64,000 nt of DNA from Seohaeicola saemankumensis (GCF_021021435.1 NZ_JAINWI010000009.1:245952-309951); one strand, 5' to 3'. Numbered from the stretch's first letter, positions 9,336 to 19,144 are shown. A program made the numbers and translations. Notes: generated from the sequence alone by a model not told the origin.

Positions 9336-10969
9336 GCCTTCTGGAAATCGAAAATCTGGCGATTGCCCTGCCCGCTGGTGCGGACCGTCAGCTTGCGGTC
9401 GAGAATATCAGCTTTGGCCTGAGCAAGGGTGAAATCCTGTGCATCGTCGGCGAAAGCGGATCGGGCAAGTCAATGTCGGCCAATGCCGTGATGGGGTTGC
9501 TGCCCGAAGGCGTGGAACCCGCGGGCGGGCATATCCGCTTTCACGGTCGCGAGATCCTGCATCTGACCGAGGACGAGCGGATAGATATTCGCGGCAAATC
9601 CATCAGCATGATCTTTCAGGAACCTCTCAGCGCGCTGAACCCCCTGATGCGTGTCGGCGCGCAAATCTGCGAGGTGTTCGAGGCGCATGGCCTGCTGACC
9701 CCTGCCGAGCGCATGGCGCGGGCCGTAGAACTGCTGGAGGAGGTCGGCCTGCCCGATCCGGACAAAACGATCCGCGCCTATCCGTTCCAGTTGTCAGGCG
9801 GGCAACGCCAACGCGTGATGATCGCGATGGCACTGGCGCTGGAACCGGAAATCCTGATCGCGGACGAGCCGACAACGGCACTGGATGTGACGACACAGGC
9901 GCAAATTCTTGCCCTGATCGAGGAATTGCGCCGCAAGCACGAGATGGCTGTGATCTTCATCACCCACGATTTCGGCGTGGTCGCCGATATCGCGGACCGC
10001 GTGATCGTCATGCAGACCGGACAGATCGTGGAACAGGGCAGCGCCGAGGATGTGCTGTTGCGCCCCTCGCATCCTTACACAAAATCCCTGATCGCCGCGA
10101 TTCCGGGGATGAAGGACAAGCCGGATACAGGTCAGACGCACAGCCAGCAAAGCCCCGTGATCCTGTCGGTCAAGAACCTGAACAAGACGTTCAGCACCGG
10201 CGGCGGCTTGTTCAAACCCGCCCGCGTTGTGCATGCCGTCAACGACATGACCTTTGATCTGCATCTGGGCGAGACCATTGGCATCGTGGGTGAAAGCGGT
10301 TCGGGCAAATCAACCGCAGGGCGCTGCATCATCCGACTGATCGACCCCGACAGTGGCACCGTGCGCTTGTCCGATGTCGATCTGACAGCACTCAACGGTC
10401 ATGCCCTGCGGATGGCGCGCAGCAAGGCGCAGATGATCTTTCAGGACCCCTATTCCTCTCTCAACCCGCGCGCACGGATCGGGCGTATCCTGACAGAAGG
10501 CCCCATCGCGCATGGCGTGCCGCGCGCGCAGGCCTTGGACCGTGCCCGCGAATTGCTGTCGCTTGTCGGGCTGGACCCTTCCGCCGTCGACCGCTTCCCG
10601 CACGAGTTTTCGGGCGGGCAGCGGCAAAGGATCGGGATCGCCCGCGCGCTGGCGCTGGACCCCGATGTGATCATCGCGGACGAGGCGGTGTCGGCGCTCG
10701 ATGTCTCCATTCAGGCCCAGGTTCTGGACCTGCTGGCCGACCTGAAGGCGCGGCTGAACCTGTCGATGCTGTTCGTGACGCATGACCTGCGGGTTGCCGC
10801 GCAGATTTGCGACCGGATCATGGTGATGCGACGCGGTCAGGTGGTGGAAATGGGACCAAGCGCCCAGGTGCTGGGTCAGCCCGCGCATGACTATACCCGC
10901 AGCCTGCTGGATGCGATTCCCGGACGGCACCACGAAGCGGCGATGCGGCAGTCCGTTGCCTCCTACTGA
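9332..10969 (+). CDS. Fused dual ATP-binding protein (DppD-DppF type)
   Basis: This 545-residue cytoplasmic protein carries two complete ABC ATPase domains. The first has Walker A GESGSGKS, signature [15 protein letters not shown] and [11 protein letters not shown]. The second, after a linker near residue 270, has [23 protein letters not shown] and [11 protein letters not shown]. Note Ala instead of Pro in the second Walker B segment. The oligopeptide C-terminal extension [14 protein letters not shown] follows each domain. The single-chain arrangement (GsiA/YejF type) replaces separate DppD and DppF subunits. It ends the importer operon. Confidence 0.93.
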   Translation: MSLLEIENLAIALPAGADRQLAVENISFGLSKGEILCIVGESGSGKSMSANAVMGLLPEGVEPAGGHIRFHGREILHLTEDERIDIRGKSISMIFQEPLSALNPLMRVGAQICEVFEAHGLLTPAERMARAVELLEEVGLPDPDKTIRAYPFQLSGGQRQRVMIAMALALEPEILIADEPTTALDVTTQAQILALIEELRRKHEMAVIFITHDFGVVADIADRVIVMQTGQIVEQGSAEDVLLRPSHPYTKSLIAAIPGMKDKPDTGQTHSQQSPVILSVKNLNKTFSTGGGLFKPARVVHAVNDMTFDLHLGETIGIVGESGSGKSTAGRCIIRLIDPDSGTVRLSDVDLTALNGHALRMARSKAQMIFQDPYSSLNPRARIGRILTEGPIAHGVPRAQALDRARELLSLVGLDPSAVDRFPHEFSGGQRQRIGIARALALDPDVIIADEAVSALDVSIQAQVLDLLADLKARLNLSMLFVTHDLRVAAQICDRIMVMRRGQVVEMGPSAQVLGQPAHDYTRSLLDAIPGRHHEAAMRQSVASY

Positions 10970-10997
10970 ACACCCGAACCCAGAAAGGCACCCGATC

Positions 10998-11966
10998 ATG
11001 CCATCCCGTTCCCCTTCCGATGTGATCGAGGGCGTCTATCTCTGTGACCATCTAGACCTGCCGCGCCTTTTCGCGCCGACGCTTGACGCGCTGCCCGGCC
11101 TGCAAATCTATGCCCCTGATCAGGTGCCCGACCCCGCACGCATCCGCTTTGCGGTGGCATGGCGTCCCGGCCCGCAAGCGTTCACACCCTATAGCGACCT
11201 GTCGTTGGTGCAGTCGATCGCTTCGGGCGTTGACGGCATCCTTGCCAGCCACAGTCTGCCTCGGCAGGTGCAGGTGGCGCGCGTGCGCGATCCCGGACAG
11301 GCGCATGTGATGGCCGGCTTTGCGGTGTGGCACCTGATCTGGCATCACCGCAAGATGGGCAACTATGTCCGCAACGCGGCCAATGGCCTGTGGAAGCGCA
11401 CCAGCTTTGGCGCATTGATTGCACCATCAGATCTGACGGTAGGCGTCCTCGGCTTTGGCCTGATGGGGCGCACCATTGCAGAGGCTGTTGAAAAACTTGG
11501 CTTCAACGTGGTGGCGGCCAGCAATACCCCGCGCAGCGGCACCGGCGAGATCAAGGTCGTATCGGGGCCGGACGCCTGCCAGACCGTGGGCCAGCAGGCC
11601 GATTTCCTAATTAATGTCCTGCCCCTGACAGGCGCCACCCAAAGCCTGATCAACGCAGATTTTCTAGCGTCCATGAAGCAGAGCGCGGTGCTGATCCACT
11701 TGGGACGGGGCGAGCATGTGATCGAAGCCGATCTGCTGGACTCCTTGGAAAAAGGGCATCTGGGCGGGGCCTCGCTGGATGTGTTTGCCACCGAGCCATT
11801 GGCACCAGATCACCCGTTCTGGACCCATCCCAAGGTTCTGGTCACCCCGCACGAGGCCAGCGTTCTGCCGGCCGCCGCGGTTGCCACATCGCTCAGCCGT
11901 TCACTGCATGAGGTGGTTGAAGGGCTTCCCCTGACCACAGGCGTTGATCGCAACAAAGGCTATTGA
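10998..11966 (+). CDS. D-2-hydroxyacid dehydrogenase, glyoxylate/hydroxypyruvate reductase A-like
   Basis: This is a 322-residue NAD(P)H-dependent oxidoreductase. The Rossmann loop is VGVLGFGLMG, and the catalytic Arg, Glu and His can be placed in LGRGEHV, ATEPLAP and VTPHEAS. This pattern fits the GhrA branch, which reduces glyoxylate or hydroxypyruvate. The start ATG 10998 has AGAAAGG 10 bases upstream. It lies 28 bases after the importer and 15 bases before the deacetylase, so it probably belongs to the same transcription unit and handles a 2-keto or 2-hydroxy acid made in that pathway. Confidence 0.85.
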   Translation: MPSRSPSDVIEGVYLCDHLDLPRLFAPTLDALPGLQIYAPDQVPDPARIRFAVAWRPGPQAFTPYSDLSLVQSIASGVDGILASHSLPRQVQVARVRDPGQAHVMAGFAVWHLIWHHRKMGNYVRNAANGLWKRTSFGALIAPSDLTVGVLGFGLMGRTIAEAVEKLGFNVVAASNTPRSGTGEIKVVSGPDACQTVGQQADFLINVLPLTGATQSLINADFLASMKQSAVLIHLGRGEHVIEADLLDSLEKGHLGGASLDVFATEPLAPDHPFWTHPKVLVTPHEASVLPAAAVATSLSRSLHEVVEGLPLTTGVDRNKGY

Positions 11967-11981
11967 GGAAAGAAAACAGCA

Positions 11982-13007
11982 ATGGACACGATATTCGACA
12001 AACGCCAACTTGGTCACGCGCCCGAGATCTATTTCCGCCGTGGCAAGGCGATGCCACATCAGGAACAACCGCTGCGCGCCATCCTGATCCGAGACATGCT
12101 TCTGGAAAACGGATTCAGGGTCGATGCCCCCCGCGATTTCGGGCTGGACCCGATCACTGCCGTGCACGATCCTGACTACGTCACCTTCTTCCGTGACGCC
12201 TATGACCGTTTTCGCGCCAATGCCGATGCCGATGCGCTGGCGATCCCGACAATGCATCCCGGTGTGCGACGCGGCAAATGCCCGACCGATATCCACGGCG
12301 CGATGGGCTGGTGGATGACCGACACCTCGACCCCGCTGACCCCGCAGACATGGGAGGCGATCTATTGGTCCGCCCAGACCGCGATCGAAGCGGCCGAGCG
12401 CGTGATCGAAGGCCAGCGCATGGTGTATGCCCTGTCCCGCCCGCCGGGCCATCATGCGATGCAGGCCGCATCCAACGGTTTTTGCTTCTTCAACAATGCC
12501 TGCGTGGCAGCCCACCACCTGACCCGCCGCTGGAAACGCGTGGCGCTGCTGGATATCGACGTGCATACCGGCAATGGCAGTCTGGATATCCTCTATGAAC
12601 GGGGCGACATCTTTTTCTGTTCGATCCACCCCGATCCGGCCACCTATCCGACCTTCTTTCTGGGCCATGCCGACGAAACCGGCGCAGGCGACGGCGAGGG
12701 CACCTGCCTCAACCTGCTGCTGGAACAGGGCGATGGCGAGGACAAGGTCATGGCCCGTCTGGAACAGGCCATCAGCGCAATCAAGACCTTCGGGGCCGAA
12801 GCCCTTGTCGTGTCGCTGGGCTTTGACATGGCCGCCGATGATCCGCTGGCCGCGGTCAAAGTCTATCCTGAAGGTTTTGCGGAAATGGCCCGCCGGATCA
12901 CGGCGTTGGGTCTGCCCACCGTGTTGGTGCAGGAAGGCGGCTATCTGGGGCCATCGCTGGCGCTGAATGCCCGATCCTTCCTCACCACCTGCCGCGGGAT
13001 GCTGTGA
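11982..13007 (+). CDS. Histone deacetylase-like amidohydrolase (acetylpolyamine amidohydrolase type)
   Basis: This is a 341-residue zinc hydrolase of the arginase-deacetylase fold. Visible active-site elements are the His pair in PPGHHAMQ, the zinc ligands Asp and His in DIDVHTGNG, the later Asp in LGFDMAADDP, and the EGGY loop. The N-terminal TIFDKRQLGHAPEIYFRRGKAMPHQEQPLRA region matches bacterial acetylpolyamine amidohydrolases, which deacetylate N-acetylputrescine and similar amines. With polyamine-type and peptide-type importers upstream, a role in amine or amide catabolism is a reasonable inference. Confidence 0.85.
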   Translation: MDTIFDKRQLGHAPEIYFRRGKAMPHQEQPLRAILIRDMLLENGFRVDAPRDFGLDPITAVHDPDYVTFFRDAYDRFRANADADALAIPTMHPGVRRGKCPTDIHGAMGWWMTDTSTPLTPQTWEAIYWSAQTAIEAAERVIEGQRMVYALSRPPGHHAMQAASNGFCFFNNACVAAHHLTRRWKRVALLDIDVHTGNGSLDILYERGDIFFCSIHPDPATYPTFFLGHADETGAGDGEGTCLNLLLEQGDGEDKVMARLEQAISAIKTFGAEALVVSLGFDMAADDPLAAVKVYPEGFAEMARRITALGLPTVLVQEGGYLGPSLALNARSFLTTCRGML

Positions 13008-13078
13008 CAAAGCCACCCGCGCGCGAAAGTTCCGGTTTCAGGCTTGACCATCCCCGCCGAACAGCGGGAGTATACGGC

Positions 13079-14062
13079 ATGGCCTCAGAAATTGATCTGC
13101 ACCGCTTCCTGACCGAACCTGCTTCGCAATCCAGAAGCAAGCTGTCCAACTGGGGCATGCTGCGGACATTCCACCACATCGCGGATCAGGGCAGCCTAAC
13201 AGGGGCTGCGCGGGCGCTGGCGATCAGCCAGCCCTCGGTCAGCGCCGCCCTGCAACGGCTGGAAGATGTGCTGGGGCATCAGTTGATCGAACGCGGCAAA
13301 CGCCGCTTCGCTCTGACGACGCATGGCCAGATCCTGTTCACCGAAACCCAGCGCATGTTCCGGGCGGTGCAACGCGCCGAGGAACGGTTGCGCGTCGAAG
13401 GCAGCAGCCTGACGGGGCAGCTCAGGTTGCAGACCGTGACCGGCAATGGCAGCGATCTGTTCGACGAGGCGCTGCGCCTGATGCACCAGCGCCACCCTGC
13501 CATCGGTTTTGATATAGACGTCGCGTCGTCCCACCGGATCGTGCGCAATGTCGCGGACCAGATCGTGCCCTTCGGGGCCTGCCTGATGGTGCGGCCCGCA
13601 CCTGGCCTGACCTGCAAGCTGATCCTGCGCTCGGAATACGGGATCTATTGCGGGCAGGAACATCCGCTTTACGGGCGCGAGGATATCACCCTGTCCGACT
13701 TGCGCGACGAGGGCTATATCGGCTTTGCCTGCAGCGCGGAAGGTGACGCGCCCGAACCGCTGGTGGCGCTGCGCAACACCTACGGTCTAGGTCACAACCT
13801 GCGCGGCACAAGCCCGAACTTCGCCGAAGTCGTGCGGATGCTGGTGGCAGGTTTGGGGATCAGCATCCTTCCGGTTATGACCGTCCAGACCCGTATCAGG
13901 GATGAACAACTATGGCGTTTCCCGCTGGACGAGGTCAAGCTGAGCGCGGATCTCTACTTTGTCAGCAATCCCAAGGCCGGCCATTCCCCTGTCGAGACCG
14001 CTTTTCTGGGAATCATGGACGAGGTGCTGGCTGCCGCACAGGATGCGATCATCGCGGTCTGA
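13079..14062 (+). CDS. LysR-type transcriptional regulator
   Basis: This is a DNA-binding regulator of about 327 residues. The N-terminal winged helix reads LRTFHHIADQGSLTGAARAL, then ISQPSVSAALQRLE; a periplasmic-binding-like effector domain follows. I prefer ATG 13079, with GGGAG about 9 bases upstream. A GTG at 13004 overlapping the deacetylase stop would add 25 residues. A LysR-type dyad at 14089-14105 lies between it and the aminotransferase gene, so the regulator probably controls that pair and perhaps the cluster. Confidence 0.88.
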   Translation: MASEIDLHRFLTEPASQSRSKLSNWGMLRTFHHIADQGSLTGAARALAISQPSVSAALQRLEDVLGHQLIERGKRRFALTTHGQILFTETQRMFRAVQRAEERLRVEGSSLTGQLRLQTVTGNGSDLFDEALRLMHQRHPAIGFDIDVASSHRIVRNVADQIVPFGACLMVRPAPGLTCKLILRSEYGIYCGQEHPLYGREDITLSDLRDEGYIGFACSAEGDAPEPLVALRNTYGLGHNLRGTSPNFAEVVRMLVAGLGISILPVMTVQTRIRDEQLWRFPLDEVKLSADLYFVSNPKAGHSPVETAFLGIMDEVLAAAQDAIIAV

Positions 14063-14088
14063 TCTTGCGACAACTTGCGCCGCGCCTG

Positions 14089-14105
14089 CCTATGCCAGAC
14101 ATAGG
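14089..14105 (+). promoter_or_regulatory. Candidate LysR-family binding site (T-N11-A dyad)
   Basis: CCTATG (14089-14094) and CATAGG (14100-14105) form a perfect 6-base dyad with a 5-base centre, and contain the T-N11-A arrangement typical of LysR-type sites. It lies in the 120-base gap between the LysR gene and the aminotransferase gene, about 80 bases before the latter's start. This location makes the neighbouring regulator the natural candidate to bind it; binding itself is inferred. Confidence 0.5.
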
Positions 14106-14182
14106 AAAGACGGGCTTTTGGTCGCGCAGCCTTCCGGCCTATCCTGCGGCCAGACCGATCTCCGTTTGACTCCTGAAGGTGA

Positions 14183-15466
14183 ATGATGAGCGACGACATG
14201 CTGGCCCGACGCGTCCGGTTGATGGGGCCGAATGTGCCTACCTTCTATGACACCCCACTGCATCTGGTGCGCGGCCAAGGCGTCTGGGTCTGGGACAGTC
14301 AGGGCAACCGTTATCTGGATTGCTACAACAACGTGCCCCATGTCGGCCATTGCCACCCCCGCGTGGTCGAAGCCATCACCGCACAAGCGGCCATGTTGAA
14401 CACGCATACACGCTACCTGCATGACGGGGTGCTGGATTACATCGAACGATTGACCGCCAAGCTGGACCACGGCATCGCACAGGCGATCATGGTCTGCACT
14501 GGCTCCGAGGCCAATGATATCGCGTTGCGGATGGCGCAGGCAATGACGGGCAAGACCGGCATCATCGCGACAGACAACACGTATCACGGCAACACCTCTG
14601 CCGTCAGTGTGCTGTCCACCCGCCGCCCGCCGATTGGCGGCTATCCCGACCATGTCAGGCTGGTCCCCGCCCCTGACACGTTGCGTCCTGTCGGGGGTAG
14701 CCTTGACGGACAGGCGCAGGCCTTTGCCGATCATATCGCCCGCGCGATCCTTGAACTGGAACAGGCAGGTCATGGTTTTGCTGGCATGATGCTTTGCCCT
14801 GTCTTCGCCAATGAAGGCCTGCCAGCCGTGCAACCGGGGTTTCTGGACCCGACCGTCGCGGTCGTCAAAGCCGCAGGTGGCCTGCTGATCGCGGACGAGG
14901 TGCAGCCCGGTTTCGGCAGGGTCGGCTCGGATTTCTGGGGCCATGACTGGCTGCGATTTGCACCCGATATTGTCACGGTCGGCAAGCCGATGGCCAATGG
15001 TCATCCGGTCGCTGCCGTGCTGACGCGCCCCGATATCATGGCCGCCTTCCGCGAGGCCTTCGGCTATTTCAACACCTTTGGCGGCAATCCCGTGTCCGCC
15101 GCCGCCTGTCTGGTAACTCTTGATGTGATCGAGGACGAGGACCTGCAAGCCAATGCAGCCCGCGTCAGTGACCATCTGCAAGACCGCATGCGCGCCCTGC
15201 GCCATCCGCTGCTAGCCGAGACCCGTAACGCAGGCCTGTTCTTTGCCGCCGAATTCGTGACCGACGATGCCATGACCCCCGCCAGTGCCTTTACCGCCGC
15301 ACTGGTCGAGGCGATGTTGCAGCGCGGTATCCTGCTTAACCGTGGGGGGCGCGCCGCCAATGCACTGAAGATACGCCCGCCGATGCCATTCTCTGTCGAG
15401 GATGCCGATCTGCTGATGGACAAACTTGAGGCTGCGTTGACCCAAACGCCGGTGCCCCGGGCATGA
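14183..15466 (+). CDS. Class III aminotransferase-fold PLP enzyme (phospho-lyase-like)
   Basis: This is a 427-residue PLP enzyme. The PLP-binding Asp lies in IADEVQPGFGRVG, the Schiff-base Lys in TVGKPMANGHPVAAV, and the substrate-side segment in DCYNNVPHVGHCHPRVVEAI. The last motif and the overall pattern resemble ethanolamine-phosphate or phosphohydroxylysine phospho-lyases (AGXT2L type) more than transaminases. The gene overlaps the following kinase by 4 bases. Kinase plus phospho-lyase is the known two-step route for hydroxylysine in animals, and bacterial fusions exist. A plain transaminase remains possible. Two ATG codons, 14183 and 14186, are both usable. Confidence 0.82.
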   Translation: MMSDDMLARRVRLMGPNVPTFYDTPLHLVRGQGVWVWDSQGNRYLDCYNNVPHVGHCHPRVVEAITAQAAMLNTHTRYLHDGVLDYIERLTAKLDHGIAQAIMVCTGSEANDIALRMAQAMTGKTGIIATDNTYHGNTSAVSVLSTRRPPIGGYPDHVRLVPAPDTLRPVGGSLDGQAQAFADHIARAILELEQAGHGFAGMMLCPVFANEGLPAVQPGFLDPTVAVVKAAGGLLIADEVQPGFGRVGSDFWGHDWLRFAPDIVTVGKPMANGHPVAAVLTRPDIMAAFREAFGYFNTFGGNPVSAAACLVTLDVIEDEDLQANAARVSDHLQDRMRALRHPLLAETRNAGLFFAAEFVTDDAMTPASAFTAALVEAMLQRGILLNRGGRAANALKIRPPMPFSVEDADLLMDKLEAALTQTPVPRA

Positions 15467-16437
15467 GCCTGACCGATAGCGAGGCGCAGGCGCTTGCCGT
15501 TCAAGCCGGCGCGCAATGGGGCGCGGGAACCGCATCTAGGCTGATCAAGAACCGCGAGAATGCGGTGTTCGAGATCACCCTGCCCCAAACCCGCGCCGCC
15601 CTGCGCCTGCACCGGCACGGCTATCAGACCGCCGCCGCGATCCGGTCGGAGCTTTGGTGGTGCGAGGCGCTGGCCAAGGCGGGCTTGCCCGTTCCGATCG
15701 CGATCCGCGCGCGCAATGGTGATCTGTTGGCGGATCTGGGCGCGGGACAACTGGCCTCGGTGATCGCCTGGGTTGAAGGCACCATCCTTGGTCAGGCGGA
15801 CATCCCATTGGCCGGAACGCCAGAGCAGCAATGCGCCCGCTATGCTGCCCTTGGCACGCTGATCGCCCGTATCCATACCGCAACCGACGCGCTGGACCTG
15901 CCGCAAGACTTTGACCGCCCGTACTGGGATATTGACGGACTGGTCGGTCCCAATCCGCTTTGGGGGCGTTTCTGGGAGCATCCGGTGCTGTCAGAGCTCG
16001 AAGCCGCGACGCTTCGACAAGTGGCGCAGCACTGCTACGCTCAGTTGACGGAATACGCGGCAGGGGGCGTGGACGTTGGCCTGATCCATGCAGACCTGCT
16101 GCGCGAGAATGTCATTCTGCATCCTGACAGCAACACCATGACACTGATTGATTTCGACGACAGCGGGTTCGGCTTCCGGCTGTTCGATCTGGGAACGGCC
16201 CTGTCGCAGAACCTGTATGAGCCGTCACGCGACGCATTGGCCGGGGCGCTGATCCAAGGCTATGGCGCGCATCGACCGCTACCTGCACGCGATGTCGCCA
16301 TGGTGCCGGTCTTTACCCTGCTGCGCTGTCTGGCCTCGTTGGGCTGGACGATGGGACGCCTGCCCGCAGACCACCCGCGCGCAAGGCATTATGCCGAGCG
16401 CGCAATCATCGCCGCAGGGTTGGCGCGTCTGACCTGA
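15463..16437 (+). CDS. Phosphotransferase of the aminoglycoside/homoserine/hydroxylysine kinase family
   Basis: This is a 324-residue APH-fold kinase. The catalytic loop LIHADLLRENVIL supplies the Asp and Asn, and LIDFDDSGFGFRLFDLGTAL gives the metal-binding Asp. The N-terminal lobe starts ASRLIKNRENAVFEI. It is translationally coupled (ATGA) to the PLP enzyme. By analogy with hydroxylysine kinase (AGPHD1/HYKK) it may phosphorylate a hydroxyl amino compound that the neighbour then eliminates. The actual substrate is not established. Confidence 0.83.
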   Translation: MSLTDSEAQALAVQAGAQWGAGTASRLIKNRENAVFEITLPQTRAALRLHRHGYQTAAAIRSELWWCEALAKAGLPVPIAIRARNGDLLADLGAGQLASVIAWVEGTILGQADIPLAGTPEQQCARYAALGTLIARIHTATDALDLPQDFDRPYWDIDGLVGPNPLWGRFWEHPVLSELEAATLRQVAQHCYAQLTEYAAGGVDVGLIHADLLRENVILHPDSNTMTLIDFDDSGFGFRLFDLGTALSQNLYEPSRDALAGALIQGYGAHRPLPARDVAMVPVFTLLRCLASLGWTMGRLPADHPRARHYAERAIIAAGLARLT

Positions 16438-16449
16438 TCCTTTCCGGTA

Positions 16450-16737
16450 TCAGACAGGTTTGACCTCGATCTCCAGAAACTCGACCACGCTGCCCGTGCG
16501 GTTCTGCACATCATGCTCGACCCCGATCTGGCGGGCGTAGGGGATGCCGACACTGATCTGGTTGGCAGTGGTGCTACCATCGGGATGCAACAGCGTCAGT
16601 TCCCCCGCGATGGTTGGCACCACGACGTAATCCTTTTCATGCCTATGCCAGCCGGTCGCGCTATTCGGCGGGAAGGTCCAGCGCGTCACGATGCAAAACG
16701 CGTTGTCGATCTCAACTTTCGATGTTGCTGCATCCAT
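16450..16737 (-). CDS. Small cupin-domain protein
   Basis: This is a 95-residue single-domain cupin. The metal-binding residues of motif 1 lie in GWHRHEKDYVVVP, and the motif 2 His in GVEHDVQN. The start ATG 16737 has GGAGG 8 bases upstream, so the much longer in-frame reading is not needed. It lies downstream of the M20 peptidase on the same strand, 35 bases away. Such small cupins are often isomerases, sugar or acid binding proteins, or dioxygenase relatives; the function here is not known. Confidence 0.75.
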   Translation of the reverse strand: MDAATSKVEIDNAFCIVTRWTFPPNSATGWHRHEKDYVVVPTIAGELTLLHPDGSTTANQISVGIPYARQIGVEHDVQNRTGSVVEFLEIEVKPV

Positions 16738-16772
16738 GTTGCAAGCCTCCATAAGGTTTTCTGACGATCCGG

Positions 16773-18065
16773 TTAACCTCTGGCCACAGGCTCGGTCCCG
16801 CACCAATCGGCGATGAAAAGCGCCATCGCCTTGGTGATCTTCCGGAGCGAGGACAGGCTGACGCATTCGTCAAAACCGTGGATATTGCGCGCGACAGGGC
16901 CATAGCAGAGCGTCGGAATACGATTATAAAGCGCATAGACCCGGGCATCCAGATAGCCCGCAGTCATCATGGTCTCCAACGGCGCGCCGAATGCGACCTC
17001 ATGCGCCGCGCCCAATACCTTTTCCGCCTCCGATCCGCGCTCCAGCACATAGCCTTCGGCGAAAAACCCGTTGGGGGTCAGTTGCGGGGGGTTCTGCGAC
17101 AGGTAGCGGTCAGCGCGTGCAAAGCTGCGGATGTGATCTTCGATCTCGGCGAATTTCTGTTGCGCATTCTGCCCCGCATAGATCGAGACACGCACCTGAA
17201 AGCGGCACCATGCGGGCACTGACGATCCCCAGTCACCGCCTTCGATCTTGCCGATATTGAGGTTGATGGGATGCGCATCGCTCAGGAATTCGGGATGCCG
17301 GTCCTTTTCGCCGTTCCACTTTTCCTCAATCTCGCGCAGGGCACCGATCACGCGGTAGGCGGCGTCGATTGCGTTGGCCCCCTCGCCCATCTCACGCACA
17401 TGCACGGGCGTGCCACGCACCTCGACCGAGAACCACAAGACGCCGACGCAGGCGCGCACCAGCTTGTTCTCCTCCGGTTCGGGGATCAGGGCAGCATCGG
17501 CGGTATAGCCGCGCAGAAATGTCTGCAACGCGCCGTTGCCGGTAGATTCCTCCTCGACCACCGATTGCAGATAGACGGTAGCTGCCGGTTGCAGCCCGAT
17601 GCTTTTGAGCGCCTCAAGCGCAAAGACATTGGCCGCAGCCCCCGCTTTCATATCGCCGCTGCCGCGCCCATACATCCAGTCGCCAACAATATCACCGCCG
17701 TAAGGGGCTTTTTCCCACATATCCGCAGGCCCGACCGGCACAACATCGACATGGTGTTGCAGGATCAGCGAGCGCCCTGTTTCCCTGTGCGGATGATGGA
17801 TACCCACGACAATCGGCGCCTCTGAATGCTCGGGCGAGAAGGCACCGGCCCCTTCATGCGCCATGATATCCGCAGGGCTCATCTCGAAGCGGTCCATCTT
17901 GTAGCCGCGCGCTGCCCAGTCCCGGAACAGAAAATCCTGAATCGCGAATTCTTCGCCCCGCTGGGACGGGTAAGACACCAGTTTGCGGGTATAGTCGAGC
18001 TGCGCCTCGAACCCCGCATCTACTGCCGCCTCGATCGCGGCGCGCATGTCGGCGCTGTCAGCCAT
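16773..18065 (-). CDS. M20 family metallopeptidase (ArgE/DapE-like deacylase)
   Basis: This is a roughly 430-residue dinuclear zinc amidohydrolase. The metal and catalytic residues are seen in LQHHVDVVPVG (His, Asp), RGSGDMKAG (Asp), VVEEESTGNG (catalytic and metal Glu) and NIHGFDECVSL (C-terminal His). The dimerisation insert lies between about residues 190 and 310. ATG 18065 follows AGGAG; a GTG one codon earlier is too close to it. M20 enzymes release amino acids from N-acyl or peptide bonds, which fits the amide-cleaving enzymes around it. Confidence 0.88.
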   Translation of the reverse strand: MADSADMRAAIEAAVDAGFEAQLDYTRKLVSYPSQRGEEFAIQDFLFRDWAARGYKMDRFEMSPADIMAHEGAGAFSPEHSEAPIVVGIHHPHRETGRSLILQHHVDVVPVGPADMWEKAPYGGDIVGDWMYGRGSGDMKAGAAANVFALEALKSIGLQPAATVYLQSVVEEESTGNGALQTFLRGYTADAALIPEPEENKLVRACVGVLWFSVEVRGTPVHVREMGEGANAIDAAYRVIGALREIEEKWNGEKDRHPEFLSDAHPINLNIGKIEGGDWGSSVPAWCRFQVRVSIYAGQNAQQKFAEIEDHIRSFARADRYLSQNPPQLTPNGFFAEGYVLERGSEAEKVLGAAHEVAFGAPLETMMTAGYLDARVYALYNRIPTLCYGPVARNIHGFDECVSLSSLRKITKAMALFIADWCGTEPVARG

Positions 18066-18220
18066 CACGTTCTCCTGTTCCCGTTTACCCCACTGTGAAG
18101 GCTGGCAAAACGACAGTCAAACCGGTTCAGGTGATTCACGGCCCTGCAACGGAAAACCGGCAAAGTTCTTCCTTCGGCTACCCCGCAGCCGCTGTCCCGC
18201 TGACCGGCCGGTCGGCCCTG

Positions 18221-19144
18221 TCAAAGCAGCGACTTGCCTATCATCATGTGCACGCCCTTCTCGAGGTTCACGGTCTGGGTGATCCGAAGATCCGCCGCCA
18301 GCGAGCACAGCATGTAAGCCTCGGCGCGCGAGATGCCTGTGCGCTGCGAGACCAGAGTGATCATCCGGCGCAGGGCCATCTCGACACACACATCCAGATC
18401 GGGATGCATCCCCATCGTGATCAGATGCGTCTGGGTCTCGGTCTCGGGATAGGTCACATCCAGATCACGCCGGATTGTCAGGCGGAACCGGCCCTGCAAT
18501 GCGGTCTCGATCGCTGTTACGCAAACCTCGCCATCGCCCTGTGCGCCATGCCCGTCGCCGCAGGAAAACAGCGCGCCCTCGACCAAAACCGGCAGATAGA
18601 GCGTGGTGCCGGCCACCAGTTCCTTGTTGTCCAGATTACCGCCATGCGTTCGCGGCTCGATGGTCGGGATACGTCCCCATGATGCGGGTGGCGCGACCGC
18701 CATGACACCGAAGAAAGGCGCAAGCGGCAGCTTCAACCCCCAAGGCAATGTCGCCTCGTTCCGCGCGTTGTCCAGCGCGATAGTCATTTGCTGCATCTGC
18801 GGAAAATCCAGCGGCAAAGTGCCCGACAGCGGCCTGATGAACGTATAGCCCCAATCCTGCCGCAAGCGGACATCCAGAATGTCGATCTGCAACACATCGC
18901 CGGGCATCGCGCCCGCAACGGCAACAGGCCCTGTCAGGATATGGCCCGGAGTGGCGGGGATACCTCCCGCGTGGATCTCCAGCAGTTCGGGCGGGATATG
19001 ATAGCCCTTAAACGGTAGGACATTTGGCCCGCCCGAGACCGTGTTGATCGTGACCTCGTCACCGCTTGCTATCGTGGCCACGGGGGGCAGGTCCGCATCG
19101 AAAAAGCCCCAATGGCAGGTCTTTGGTCCGGCATCCACAATCAT
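18221..19144 (-). CDS. Acetamidase/formamidase family protein
   Basis: This 307-residue protein is of the FmdA/AmdA fold. Recognisable parts are CHWGFFDADLPPVATIASGDEVTI at the N-terminus, the conserved GHILTGPVAVAGAMPGDVLQIDI strand, and FSCGDGHGAQGDGEVC in the core. Family members hydrolyse short amides to ammonia and the acid. It lies 155 bases upstream of the M20 peptidase on the same strand and may form a unit with it and the cupin. The substrate amide is inferred, not shown. Confidence 0.88.
   Translation of the reverse strand: MIVDAGPKTCHWGFFDADLPPVATIASGDEVTINTVSGGPNVLPFKGYHIPPELLEIHAGGIPATPGHILTGPVAVAGAMPGDVLQIDILDVRLRQDWGYTFIRPLSGTLPLDFPQMQQMTIALDNARNEATLPWGLKLPLAPFFGVMAVAPPASWGRIPTIEPRTHGGNLDNKELVAGTTLYLPVLVEGALFSCGDGHGAQGDGEVCVTAIETALQGRFRLTIRRDLDVTYPETETQTHLITMGMHPDLDVCVEMALRRMITLVSQRTGISRAEAYMLCSLAADLRITQTVNLEKGVHMMIGKSLL

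Noticed and set aside
18203..18214. GACCGGCCGGTC-like palindrome near the formamidase end
   Set aside because: No T run follows, and short GC palindromes are common at this base composition; not enough to call a terminator or operator.
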